The translations under genes and the position numbers were made by a program. Positions 43,000-55,400 of a stretch of 64,000 nucleotides of DNA are shown here, piece by piece. The notes beneath the pieces are model-generated. The model worked only from the letters and a program-made list of their open reading frames with translations, was not told where the DNA came from and did no database searches. The stretch's first letter is position 1. Every line of letters begins with the position of its first letter. Source of the stretch: Nectonema munidae (lineage: Eukaryota > Nematomorpha > Nectonematoida > Nectonematidae); the NCBI GenBank assembly GCA_030549495.1, contig JAUIRK010000058.1:529749-593748 (forward strand), written 5' to 3'.

Positions 43000-44250
43000 T
43001 TCTAGATGAACGAAAAATGTAATTCATTAACATTCACACAAATTTTAAAACACATACTTTTAACAGGTGGGGCATTTTTTGCCTGGTAACCTTTCTTTAT
43101 TCCTCCAAAAACATTGCGTAAGCTGTGTGTATCACACGAAAACATAACATTTAGTAAAATTGGCTCTAGTTCTGTTAAATCTTAAAACCCAAGACTTTTA
43201 TCTTAATTTTGTCTTGTCAACTTTAAGCAACTGTGAAATGCTTCTTTTTCCACAATTGCCAACATTTTTTGGCAGTTCTATTGAATAAGGAACTTTTTTC
43301 ATCCTTCTACTACTTTTATTCTACTTTTTAGGGCTTTAACATCAATTTCCATATCAATATTCGATAATTACCCCATTTCAAAAATAAATGTTTGTTTTTT
43401 TGTAATTATAGAAATTTTTTTTCATTTATTCAAATATATCTTCTATTTAACCTATACATATTGTCTTTAAAATAATGCTAAGAATTTTTAATGAAAAAGT
43501 ACAATTTACAAATAGAAAGTCCAAAAAGTATTTTTATATAAACTCAAATGTCAAAGAATTAAAAAATATACTTAATTAAACTGTTAGCGTTAATTAACGT
43601 AAAAATTAAAAGTTCAGACTCGAATCTCAAAGTTTTTTATAATTTAGAAGTAAAATTTTAGTAGATCATATTTTTCAAAAAGCGAAAAATGGCAATAAGT
43701 GAAGATTCATTTCATGATGTATGAGATGCTGAATTGTTTTAAATATAAATATCATCCATGTGAAAACCATAGTGAATTCATAAATTGTATTTCCTTGCAT
43801 TTTTATGTTGCATCTCGCCCTTTTAAATATTATTTTCATCTTTTAGAGATGTTAAATTTTTGTTTTAAAATATTTTGTATTATTTTCTTAAATATATGTT
43901 GTATCTGACATAACCTGTCTCGTTTTATTTAGAGAAGCTTGAAAAATCACCTGTAGCTTCAAATCTGGGAAAGAATGCCAGCAAGAAAAAGAATAGCATT
44001 TGGGAAGAGGGTGTAGAATCCTGGCAGAGCTCCTTTGAAAGAATTACATGTCCTTTTATAATAATTAGAAATTTTTGTCATCATCCCAAGGATTTTGTTT
44101 GCACTAAAAGTGCTGATCCACCTTCGTTTACCTTCTGTCTGGATTTGTAGCTAGCTATACGAAACGTGGCTTGAAAATGATTTTACGAAGAAAACATTTC
44201 TATGAAAGAAATAGCAAAACTCCATTTATAACGCTGTCAAAAAGACTTAC
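43000..44250. other. Probable intron
   Basis: A+T-rich sequence between the two exons. No repeat or coding signature supported. Confidence 0.35.
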
Positions 44251-44376
44251 TTCTGGCTGAATCGTCATTTGTTTGTTTTTCCCATCAAATAAATGTGTCG
44301 TTGAAGGAAAGACGTAAATGCAATTTTGAATGTGCTGATGGAGGGGAATAGGTGTACGCTTGATAAGCGAAAACAT
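44251..44376 (-). CDS. First exon of unrecognised minus-strand gene
   Basis: Begins at ATG (44376-44374): MFSLIKRTPIPLHQHIQNCI, then YVFPSTTHLFDGKNKQMTIQ, ending PE at a consensus donor GAA/GTAAGT. 42 codons, phase 0. The N-terminus is not clearly a signal or transit peptide. Family not recognised. Confidence 0.5.
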
Positions 44377-44945
44377 TGCTAACACAGCAGTCGACAGTTT
44401 ATTTACTTTGTCATAACTTTTACTTTATAGAGAAAAATTTTGATGCTCAATGAAAAATGGGTTCTGCCATCAAATATATTACAAAAATCTAGCAAGCTTT
44501 AAGTCTTCAAACCTTTTTATTAAGTCTTCGAAGTTGTTGAAAACAAATATTTTTGATTATTATATGTTTTTCTAATACAAAAGAAATTTTTTTTTAAGTT
44601 AATAATGTAAATTATATTTTCTTTTAAAGTCAATAATTTTTTTTATAGAATGGGTCCTCGAAGACCCAGAGGCTACATTTTTTAGTTATTAGATTGGAAA
44701 GAGGTCGAATTTTAAAAAAAATATTTTTTCTAATTGTCTTTTGATTTGAAAGAAACATTTTGGACCATTATATGCATTTATTTGCCTATTCAAAAAAATT
44801 ACATCAAAAAACTAAACGAACTCAGTGGGTCTCCGAGGACTTATTTCATGCGTTATTTTATTATATATGTATGGTTGAAATTCAAAATATTCCTCATTCA
44901 ACAATCTTTTTATATAGCATATGGTGAATATGATTTTGTATTTGA
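44377..44945. other. Non-coding stretch
   Basis: Would contain the promoter of the minus-strand gene. Nothing distinct recognised. Confidence 0.3.
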
Positions 44946-45870
44946 TTGAATTTGAATGAAAAAAAATCAATAATCTCTCTTAATTCTTTCACTAAAATGA
45001 TAACTTTGTTTGGTAATGAATCGGATTCCGAAAACTCTTGCTATCCTTCCGAAGTGGGTAGCGATGTTGAGGAAAGTGTGCAAAATCATAATGAAAATGT
45101 CATAAATTATGTTCTGGGAGGAGATAGTAATAGAAGTTTCGTCAAAATCTTGAAGAATATGGTCTTCTCAAGTTCCTCCTTTGAAACGAACAAGAGCAGC
45201 AAATATTTTTACTGCTAAATGCGGTACCAAAACTAAAGTTGACAATTGTGTGCGATCTTTCAGACATTTTGTTGTACCTTTTTTACTAGCGTTTTGGTTT
45301 TGGCCGTTTTGGTTTTTGGCCATTTTGGTTTTGGCCATTTTGGTTTTGGCCGTTTTGGTTTTTGGCCGTTTTGATTTTGGCCGTTTTGATAAGAAACCCG
45401 CTGAATACACTCTATTTTAAAGGATTGCTTCAATATTTGGTCTCCCGTGGTATTTCCAGACCACTAATTTGGAAACTTGCAACAAAAAAATTTCGCCCCC
45501 AATAATTTTGAGGATATGCGCCCCTTGCTTTCAGACTCTTCATCGATGATAAAATGTGTAAAACAATCATGGATTCAACTAGCAAGTATGCTTTCAAAAA
45601 AAAGAAGATTGGAAGAGACTTAAACTAATTGAATTAGACGCTTTTTTAGCATTGCTAATTCTTTTAGGTGTTTGCAGAGGAAAAAACGAAAGCATAAGAA
45701 AATTATGGAGTGACGGCTCTTTTGGAAGGCCAATGTTTAAAGGCACATCTCAATAAATCGATTCGAATCAATCCTTGCGACCTTGAGGTTTGACGACAAA
45801 GATATAAGGTCACAAAAATTTCCAAATGATAAGTTTGGAGCATTCAGTCATCGGCCCTCGTCTAAAATTT
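44946..45870 (+). pseudogene. piggyBac transposase relic
   Basis: The N-terminal acidic region has FGNESDSENSCYPSEVGSDV (near 45010-45068). RTRAANIFTAKCGTKTK is near 45187-45237. The DDE-domain start DWKRLKLIELDAFLALLILL, GVCRGKNESIRKLWSD and GRPMFKG (about 45609-45750) match the piggyBac DDE_Tnp_1_7 family, then FDDKDIRSQKFPNDKFGAF near 45790-45845. It is interrupted by a minisatellite at 45285, a frame change at an A-run near 45600, and stops. The catalytic rest is missing. Confidence 0.75.
45285..45395. repeat. TTTTGGTTTTGGCC minisatellite inside the piggyBac relic
   Basis: Six to seven imperfect copies of a 15-17-base unit (GTTTTGGTTTTTGGCC). The same words form the arms of the foldback element at 12354. 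On the minus strand it reads as a meaningless Lys/Thr-rich repeat. Confidence 0.75.
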
Positions 45871-46271
45871 AAATTTTACACAACTTTTAAGCATGTATTA
45901 TGAAAAAAATAGTAAAAGTAATCTCTGAGAAATTATAAATTACATCCGTTCGATTTTGTTCATCATTGTGGGAAATTTGTATACAATTTCCCTCATAGAG
46001 GCACAATCGAAGTTATATAAAATATGTATACACAGCGTCTGAATATTCTTCTCTTTCCCAGCATGACATTTGCTGATATCATTGTGGTAAGTTTGTATTT
46101 CCCTCATATAGGAGGAATAGTAGTTATATAAAAGGTGTTACGCAGCGAACAAATGGCTTACGTTCGACTTTTTAGTAAATAAGATCGAGACATATTGCAC
46201 ATCGAAAAATAATTTCACAGTGTACTCAACATGCAAAATATAATCGAACTCTTTCTCATTTTCACATCTTC
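45871..46271. other. Satellite-flanking sequence with a local duplication
   Basis: Two similar segments occur: ATTGTGGGAAATTTGTAT ... CCCTCATAGAGG ... AGTTATATAAAATATGT (about 45965-46027) and ATTGTGGTAAGTTTGTAT ... CCCTCATATAGG ... AGTTATATAAAAGGTGT (about 46080-46138). This is a tandem pair of about 115-bp spacing at the array edge. Confidence 0.6.
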
Positions 46272-46294
46272 GTGTTTGCATCATCCTCTGGTTT

Positions 46295-46412
46295 CTTTTC
46301 TCATTTCTCCGTCATCCCACGTTTCTCATTTCTCCGTCATCCCACGTTTCTCATTTCTCCGTCATCCCACGTTTCTCATTTCTCCGTCATCCCACGTTTC
46401 TCATTTCTCCGT
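46295..46412. repeat. 25-bp border units of the satellite
   Basis: About five near-identical 25-base units (CATCCCACGTTTCTCATT followed by TCTCCGT) open the array. They share CATCCC-CGTTT with the main 26-base unit but differ in the second half. Confidence 0.88.
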
Positions 46413-49400
46413 CATCTCGCGTTTTTCAAATTGTGCTTCATCCCGCGTTTTTCAAATTGTGCTTCATCCCGCGTTTTTCAAATTGTGCTTCATCCCGTGT
46501 TTTTCAAATTGTGCTTCATCCCACGTTTTTCAAATTGTGCTTCATCCCGTGTTTTTCAAATTGTGCTTCATCCCGCGTTTTTCAAATTGTGCTTCATCCC
46601 GCGTTTTTCAAATTGTGCTTCATCCCGCGTTTTTCAAATTGTGCTTCATCCCGCGTTTTTCAAAGTGTGCTTCATCCCGCGTTTTTCAAAGTGTGCTTCA
46701 TCCCGCGTTTTTCAAATTGTGCTTCATCCCGCGTTTTTCAAATTGTGCTTCATCCCGCGTTTTTCAAAGTGTGCTTCATCCCGCGTTTTTCAAAGTGTGC
46801 TTCATCCCGCGTTTTTCAAAGTGTGCTTCATCCCGCGTTTTTCAAAGTGTGCTTCATCCCGCGTTTTTCAAATTGTGCTTCATCCCGCGTTTTTCAAAGT
46901 GTGCTTCATCCCGCGTGTTTTCAAAGTGTGCTTCATCTCCGCATTTTTCAAACTGTGCTTCATCCCGCGTTTTTCAAAGTGTGCTTCATCCCGTGTTTTT
47001 CAAATTGTGCTTCATCCCGCGTTTTTCAAAGTGTGCTTCATCCCGCGTTTTTCAAATTGGGCTTCATCCCGCGTTTTTCAAAGTGTGCTTCATCCCGCGT
47101 TTTTCAAATTGTGCTTCATCCCGCGTTTTTCAAATTGTGCTTCATCCCGCGTTTTTCAAAGTGTGCTTCATCCCGCGTTTTTCAAATTGGGCTTCATCCC
47201 GCGTTTTTCAAAGTGTGCTTCATCCCGCGTTTTTCAAAGTGTGCTTCATCCCGCGTTTTTCAAAGTGTGCTTCATCCCGCGTTTTTCAAAGTGTGCTTCA
47301 TCCCGCGTTTTTCAAATTGTGCTTCATCCCGCGTTTTTCAAAGTGTGCTTCATCCCGCGTTTTTCAAAGTGTGCTTCATCCCGCGTTTTTCAAAGTGTGC
47401 TTCATCCCGCGTTTTTCAAAGTGTGCTTCATCCCGCGTTTTTCAAATTGTGCTTCATCCCGCGTTTTTCAAAGTGTGCTTCATCCCGCGTTTTTCAAATT
47501 GTGCTTCATCCCGCGTTTTTCAAATTGTGCTTCATCCCGCGTTTTTCAAATTGTGCTTCATCCCGCGTTTTTCAAATTGTGCTTCATCCCGCGTTTTTCA
47601 AATTGTGCTTCATCCCGCGTTTTTCAAATTGTGCTTCATCCCGCGTTTTTCAAATTGTGCTTCATCCCGCGTTTTTCAAATTGCGCTTCATCCCGCGTTT
47701 TTCAAATTGCGCTTCATCCCGCGTTTTTCAAATTGCGCTTCATCCCGCGTTTTTCAAATTGTGCTTCATCCCGCGTTTTTCAAATTGTGCTTCATCCCGC
47801 GTTTTTCAAATTGTGCTTCATCCCGCGTTTTTCAAATTGTGCTTCATCCCGCGTTTTTCAAATTGTGCTTCATCCCCCGTTTTTCAAATTGCGCTTCATC
47901 CCGTGTTTTTCAAATTGCGCTTCATCCCGTGTTTTTCAAATTGTGCTTCATCCCGCGTTTTTCAAATTGCGCTTCATCCCGCGTTTTTCAAATTGCGCTT
48001 CATCCCGCGTTTTTCAAATTGCGCTTCATCCCGCGTTTTTCAAATTGCGCTTCATCCCGCGTTTTTCAAATTGCGCTTCATCCCGCGTTTTTCAAATTGC
48101 GCTTCATCCCGCGTTTTTCAAATTGCGATTCATCCCGCGTTTTTCAAATTGCGCTTCATCCCGCGTTTTTCAAATTGCGCTTCATCCCGCGTTTTTCAAA
48201 TTGCGCTTCATCCCGCGTTTTTCAAATTGCGCTTCATCCCGCGTTTTTCAAATTGCGCTTCATCCCGCGTTTTTCAAATTGCGCTTCATCCCGCGTTTTT
48301 CAAATTGCGCTTCATCCCGCGTTTTTCAAATTGCGCTTCATCCCGCGTTTTTCAAATTGCGCTTCATCCCGCGTTTTTCAAATTGTGCTTCATCCCGCGT
48401 TTTTCAAATTGCGCTTCATCCCGCGTTTTTCAAAGTGTGCTTCATCCCGCGTTTTTCAAATTGTGCTTCATCCCGCGTTTTTCAAAGTGTGCTTCATCCC
48501 GCGTTTTTCAAATTGTGCTTCATCCCGCGTTTTTCAAAGTGTGCTTCATCCCGCGTTTTTCAAATTGCGCTTCATCCCGCGTTTTTCAAATTGTGCTTCA
48601 TCCCGCGTTTTCAAATTGCGCTTCATCCCGCGTTTTTCAAAGTGTGCTTCATCCCGCGTTTTTCAAATTGTGCTTCATCCCGCGTTTTTCAAAGTGTGCT
48701 TCATCCCGCGTTTTTCAAATTGTGCTTCATCCCGCGTTTTTCAAAGTGTGCTTCATCCCGCGTTTTTCAAATTGCGCTTCATCCCGCGTTTTTCAAAGTG
48801 TGCTTCATCCCGCGTTTTTCAAAGTGTGCTTCATCCCGCGTTTTTCAAAGTGTGCTTCATCCCGCGTTTTTCAAATTGTGCTTCATCCCGCGTTTTTCAA
48901 ATTGCGCTTCATCCCGCGTTTTTCAAATTGCGCTTCATCCCGCGTTTTTCAAATTGCGCTTCATCCCGCCTTTTTCAAATTGCGCTTCATCCCGCGTTTT
49001 TCAAAGTGTGCTTCATCCCGCGTTTTTCAAATTGTGCTTCATCCCGCGTTTTTCAAATTGCGCTTCATCCCGCGTTTTTCAAATTGCGCTTCATCCCGCC
49101 TTTTTCAAATTGCGCTTCATCCCGCGTTTTTCAAATTGTGCTTCATCCCGCGTTTTTCAAATTGCGCTTCATCCTGCGTTTTTCAAATTGTGCTTCATCC
49201 CGCGTTTTTCAAATTGTGCTTCATCCCGCGTTTTTCAAATTGCGCTTCATCCCGCGTTTTTCAAATTGCGCTTCATCCCGCGTTTTTCAAATTGCGCTTC
49301 ATCCCGCGTTTTTCAAATTGTGCTTCATCCCGCGTTTTTCAAATTGCGCTTCATCCCGCGTTTTTCAAATTGCGCTTCATCCCGCGTTTTTCAAATTGCG

Positions 49401-52400
49401 CTTCATCCCGCGTTTTTCAAATTGCGCTTCATCCCGCGTTTTTCAAAGTGTGCTTCATCCCGTGTTTTTCAAATTGTGCTTCATCCCGCGTTTTTCAAAT
49501 TGTGCTTCATCCCGCGTTTTTCAAATTTCGCTTCATCCCACGTTTTTCAAATTGTGCTTCATCCCGCGTTTTTCAAATTTCGCTTCATCCCACGTTTTTC
49601 AAATTGCGCTTCATCCTGCGTTTTTCAAATTGCGCTTCATCCCGCGTTTTTCAAATTGTGCTTCATCCCGCGTTTTTCAAATTGCGCTTCATCCCGCGTT
49701 TTTCAAATTGCGCTTCATCCCGCGTTTTTCAAATTGCGCTTCATCCCGCCTTTTTCAAATTGCGCTTCATCCCGCGTTTTTCAAATTGCGCTTCATCCCG
49801 CCTTTTTCAAATTGCGCTTCATCCCGCCTTTTTCAAATTGCGCTTCATCCCGCCTTTTTCAAATTGCGCTTCATCCCGCGTTTTTTCAAAGTGTGCTTCA
49901 TCCCGCGTTTTTCAAATTGCGCTTCATCCCGCGTTTTTCAAATTGCGCTTCATCCCGCGTTTTTCAAATTGCGCTTCATCCCGCCTTTTTCAAATTGCGC
50001 TTCATCCCGCGTTTTTCAAAGTGTGCTTCATCCCGCGTTTTTCAAATTGTGCTTCATCCCGCGTTTTTCAAATTGCGCTTCATCCCGCGTTTTTCAAATT
50101 GCGCTTCATCCCGCCTTTTTCAAATTGCGCTTCATCCCGCGTTTTTCAAATTGTGCTTCATCCCGCGTTTTTCAAATTGCGCTTCATCCTGCGTTTTTCA
50201 AATTGTGCTTCATCCCGCGTTTTTCAAATTGTGCTTCATCCCGCGTTTTTCAAATTGCGCTTCATCCCGCGTTTTTCAAATTGCGCTTCATCCCGCGTTT
50301 TTCAAATTGCGCTTCATCCCGCGTTTTTCAAATTGTGCTTCATCCCGCGTTTTTCAAATTGCGCTTCATCCCGCGTTTTTCAAATTGCGCTTCATCCCGC
50401 GTTTTTCAAATTGCGCTTCATCCCGCGTTTTTCAAATTGCGCTTCATCCCGCGTTTTTCAAAGTGTGCTTCATCCCGTGTTTTTCAAATTGTGCTTCATC
50501 CCGCGTTTTTCAAATTGTGCTTCATCCCGCGTTTTTCAAATTTCGCTTCATCCCACGTTTTTCAAATTGTGCTTCATCCCGCGTTTTTCAAATTTCGCTT
50601 CATCCCACGTTTTTCAAATTGCGCTTCATCCTGCGTTTTTCAAATTGCGCTTCATCCCGCGTTTTTCAAATTGTGCTTCATCCCGCGTTTTCAAATTGTG
50701 CTTTATCCCCCTTTTTTCAAATTGCGCTTCATCCCGCGTTTTTCAAAGTGTGCTTTATCCCCCTTTTTTCAAATTGCGCTTCATCCCGCGTTTTTCAAAG
50801 TGTGCTTTATCCCCCTTTTTTCAAATTGGGCTTCATCCCGCGTTTTTCAAATTGGGCTTCATCCCGCGTTTTTCAAATTGCGCTTCATCCCGCGTTTTTC
50901 AAATTGTGCTTCATCCCGCGTTTTTCAAATTGCGCTTCATCCCGCGTTTTTCAAATTGCGCTTCATCCCGCGTTTTTCAAATTGCGCTTCATCCCGCGTT
51001 TTTCAAATTGTGCTTCATCCCGCGTTTTTCAAATTGCGCTTCATCCCGCGTTTTTCAAATTGCGCTTCATCCCGCGTTTTTCAAATTGCGCTTCATCCCG
51101 CGTTTTTCAAATTGCGCTTCATCCCGCGTTTTTCAAATTGCGCTTCATCCCGCGTTTTTCAAATTGTGCTTCATCCCGCGTTTTTCAAATTGCGCTTCAT
51201 CCCGCGTTTTTCAAATTGCGCTTCATCCCGCGTTTTTCAAATTGCGCTTCATCCTGCGTTTTTCAAATTGCGCTTCATCCCGCCTTTTTCAAATTGCGCT
51301 TCATCCCGCGTTTTTCAAAGTGTGCTTCATCCCGCGTTTTTCAAATTGTGCTTCATCCCGCGTTTTTCAAATTGCGCTTCATCCCGCGTTTTTCAAATTG
51401 CGCTTCATCCCGCCTTTTTCAAATTGCGCTTCATCCCGCGTTTTTCAAAGTGTGCTTCATCCCGCGTTTTTCAAATTGTGCTTCATCCCGCGTTTTTCAA
51501 ATTGCGCTTCATCCCGCGTTTTTCAAATTGCGCTTCATCCCGCCTTTTTCAAATTGCGCTTCATCCCGCGTTTTTCAAATTGTGCTTCATCCCGCGTTTT
51601 TCAAATTGCGCTTCATCCTGCGTTTTTCAAATTGTGCTTCATCCCGCGTTTTTCAAATTGTGCTTCATCCCGCGTTTTTCAAATTGCGCTTCATCCCGCG
51701 TTTTTCAAATTGCGCTTCATCCCGCGTTTTTCAAATTGCGCTTCATCCCGCGTTTTTCAAATTGTGCTTCATCCCGCGTTTTTCAAATTGCGCTTCATCC
51801 CGCGTTTTTCAAATTGCGCTTCATCCCGCGTTTTTCAAATTGCGCTTCATCCCGCGTTTTTCAAATTGCGCTTCATCCCGCGTTTTTCAAAGTGTGCTTC
51901 ATCCCGTGTTTTTCAAATTGTGCTTCATCCCGCGTTTTTCAAATTGTGCTTCATCCCGCGTTTTTCAAATTTCGCTTCATCCCACGTTTTTCAAATTGTG
52001 CTTCATCCCGCGTTTTTCAAATTTCGCTTCATCCCACGTTTTTCAAATTGCGCTTCATCCTGCGTTTTTCAAATTGCGCTTCATCCCGCGTTTTTCAAAT
52101 TGTGCTTCATCCCGCGTTTTTCAAATTGCGCTTCATCCCGCGTTTTTCAAATTGCGCTTCATCCCGCGTTTTTCAAATTGCGCTTCATCCCGCCTTTTTC
52201 AAATTGCGCTTCATCCCGCGTTTTTCAAATTGCGCTTCATCCCGCCTTTTTCAAATTGCGCTTCATCCCGCCTTTTTCAAATTGCGCTTCATCCCGCCTT
52301 TTTCAAATTGCGCTTCATCCCGCGTTTTTCAAAGTGTGCTTCATCCCGCGTTTTTCAAATTGCGCTTCATCCCGCGTTTTTCAAATTGCGCTTCATCCCG

Positions 52401-55400
52401 CGTTTTTCAAATTGCGCTTCATCCCGCCTTTTTCAAATTGCGCTTCATCCCGCGTTTTTCAAAGTGTGCTTCATCCCGCGTTTTTCAAATTGTGCTTCAT
52501 CCCGCGTTTTTCAAATTGCGCTTCATCCCGCGTTTTTCAAATTGCGCTTCATCCCGCCTTTTTCAAATTGCGCTTCATCCCGCGTTTTTCAAATTGTGCT
52601 TCATCCCGCGTTTTTCAAATTGCGCTTCATCCTGCGTTTTTCAAATTGTGCTTCATCCCGCGTTTTTCAAATTGTGCTTCATCCCGCGTTTTTCAAATTG
52701 CGCTTCATCCCGCGTTTTTCAAATTGCGCTTCATCCCGCGTTTTTCAAATTGCGCTTCATCCCGCGTTTTTCAAATTGTGCTTCATCCCGCGTTTTTCAA
52801 ATTGCGCTTCATCCCGCGTTTTTCAAATTGCGCTTCATCCCGCGTTTTTCAAATTGCGCTTCATCCCGCGTTTTTCAAATTGCGCTTCATCCCGCGTTTT
52901 TCAAAGTGTGCTTCATCCCGTGTTTTTCAAATTGTGCTTCATCCCGCGTTTTTCAAATTGTGCTTCATCCCGCGTTTTTCAAATTTCGCTTCATCCCACG
53001 TTTTTCAAATTGTGCTTCATCCCGCGTTTTTCAAATTTCGCTTCATCCCACGTTTTTCAAATTGCGCTTCATCCTGCGTTTTTCAAATTGCGCTTCATCC
53101 CGCGTTTTTCAAATTGTGCTTCATCCCGCGTTTTCAAATTGTGCTTTATCCCCCTTTTTTCAAATTGCGCTTCATCCCGCGTTTTTCAAAGTGTGCTTTA
53201 TCCCCCCTTTTTCAAATTGCGCTTCATCCCGCGTTTTTCAAAGTGTGCTTTATCCCCCTTTTTCAAATTGCGCTTCATCCCGCGTTTTTCAAATTGCGCT
53301 TCATCCCGCGTTTTTCAAATTGCGCTTCATCCCGCGTTTTTCAAATTGTGCTTCATCCCGCGTTTTTCAAATTGCGCTTCATCCCGCGTTTTTCAAATTG
53401 CGCTTCATCCCGCGTTTTTCAAATTGCGCTTCATCCCGCGTTTTTCAAATTGTGCTTCATCCCGCGTTTTTCAAATTGCGCTTCATCCCGCGTTTTTCAA
53501 ATTGCGCTTCATCCCGCGTTTTTCAAATTGCGCTTCATCCCGCGTTTTTCAAATTGCGCTTCATCCCGCGTTTTTCAAATTGCGCTTCATCCCGCGTTTT
53601 TCAAATTGTGCTTCATCCCGCGTTTTTCAAATTGCGCTTCATCCCGCGTTTTTCAAATTGCGCTTCATCCCGCGTTTTTCAAATTGCGCTTCATCCTGCG
53701 TTTTTCAAATTGCGCTTCATCCCGCCTTTTTCAAATTGCGCTTCATCCCGCGTTTTTCAAAGTGTGCTTCATCCCGCGTTTTTCAAATTGTGCTTCATCC
53801 CGCGTTTTTCAAATTGCGCTTCATCCCGCGTTTTTCAAATTGCGCTTCATCCCGCCTTTTTCAAATTGCGCTTCATCCCGCGTTTTTCAAATTGTGCTTC
53901 ATCCCGCGTTTTTCAAATTGCGCTTCATCCTGCGTTTTTCAAATTGTGCTTCATCCCGCGTTTTTCAAATTGTGCTTCATCCCGCGTTTTTCAAATTGCG
54001 CTTCATCCCGCGTTTTTCAAATTGCGCTTCATCCCGCGTTTTTCAAATTGCGCTTCATCCCGCGTTTTTCAAATTGTGCTTCATCCCGCGTTTTTCAAAT
54101 TGCGCTTCATCCCGCGTTTTTCAAATTGCGCTTCATCCCGCGTTTTTCAAATTGCGCTTCATCCCGCGTTTTTCAAATTGTGCTTCATCCCGCGTTTTTC
54201 AAAGTGTGCTTCATCCCGTGTTTTTCAAATTGTGCTTCATCCCGCGTTTTTCAAATTGTGCTTCATCCCGCGTTTTTCAAATTTCGCTTCATCCCGCGTT
54301 TTTCAAATTGTGCTTCATCCCGCGTTTTTCAAATTTCGCTTCATCCCACGTTTTTCAAATTGCGCTTCATCCTGCGTTTTTCAAATTGCGCTTCATCCCG
54401 CGTTTTCAAATTGTGCTTTATCCCCCTTTTTTCAAATTGCGCTTCATCCCGCGTTTTTCAAAGTGTGCTTTATCCCCCTTTTTCAAATTGCGCTTCATCC
54501 CGCGTTTTTCAAAGTGTGCTTTATCCCCCTTTTTTCAAATTGCGCTTCATCCCGCGTTTTTCAAAGTGTGCTTTATCCCCCTTTTTTCAAATTTCGCTTC
54601 ATCCCGCGTTTTTCAAATTGTGCTTCATCCCGCGTTTTTCAAATTTCGCTTCATCCCACGTTTTTCAAATTGTGCTTCATCCCGCGTTTTTCAAATTGTG
54701 CTTCATCCCGCGTTTTCAAATTGTGCTTTATCCCCCTTTTTTCAAATTGCGCTTCATCCCGCGTTTTTCAAAGTGTGCTTTATCCCCCTTTTTTCAAATT
54801 GCGCTTCATCCCGCGTTTTTCAAAGTGTGCTTTATCCCCCTTTTTTCAAATTGCGCTTCATCCCGCGTTTTTCAAAGTGCGCTTCATCCCGCTTTTTTCA
54901 AATTTCGCTTCATCCCACGTTTTTCAAATTGTGCTTCATCCCGCGTTTTTCAAATTTCGCTTCATCCCGCGTTTTTCAAATTGTGCTTCATCCCGCGTTT
55001 TTCAAATTGTGCTTCATCCCGCGTTTTCAAATTGTGCTTCATCCCCCTTTTTTCAAATTGCGCTTCATCCCGCGTTTTTCAAAGTGTGCTTCATCCCCCT
55101 TTTTTCAAATTGCGCTTCATCCCGCGTTTTTCAAAGTGTGCTTTATCCCCCTTTTTTCAAATTGCGCTTCATCCCGCGTTTTTCAAATTGCGCTTCATCC
55201 CGCGTTTTTCAAATTGCGCTTCATCCCGCGTTTTTCAAATTGTGCTTCATCCCGCGTTTTTCAAATTGCGCTTCATCCCGCGTTTTTCAAATTGCGCTTC
55301 ATCCCGCGTTTTTCAAATTGCGCTTCATCCCGCGTTTTTCAAATTGCGCTTCATCCCGCGTTTTTCAAATTGTGCTTCATCCCGCGTTTTTCAAATTGCG

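Noticed and set aside
45168-45410. Lys/Thr/Pro-rich minus-strand protein
   Set aside because: Translation of the TTTTGGTTTTGGCC minisatellite.
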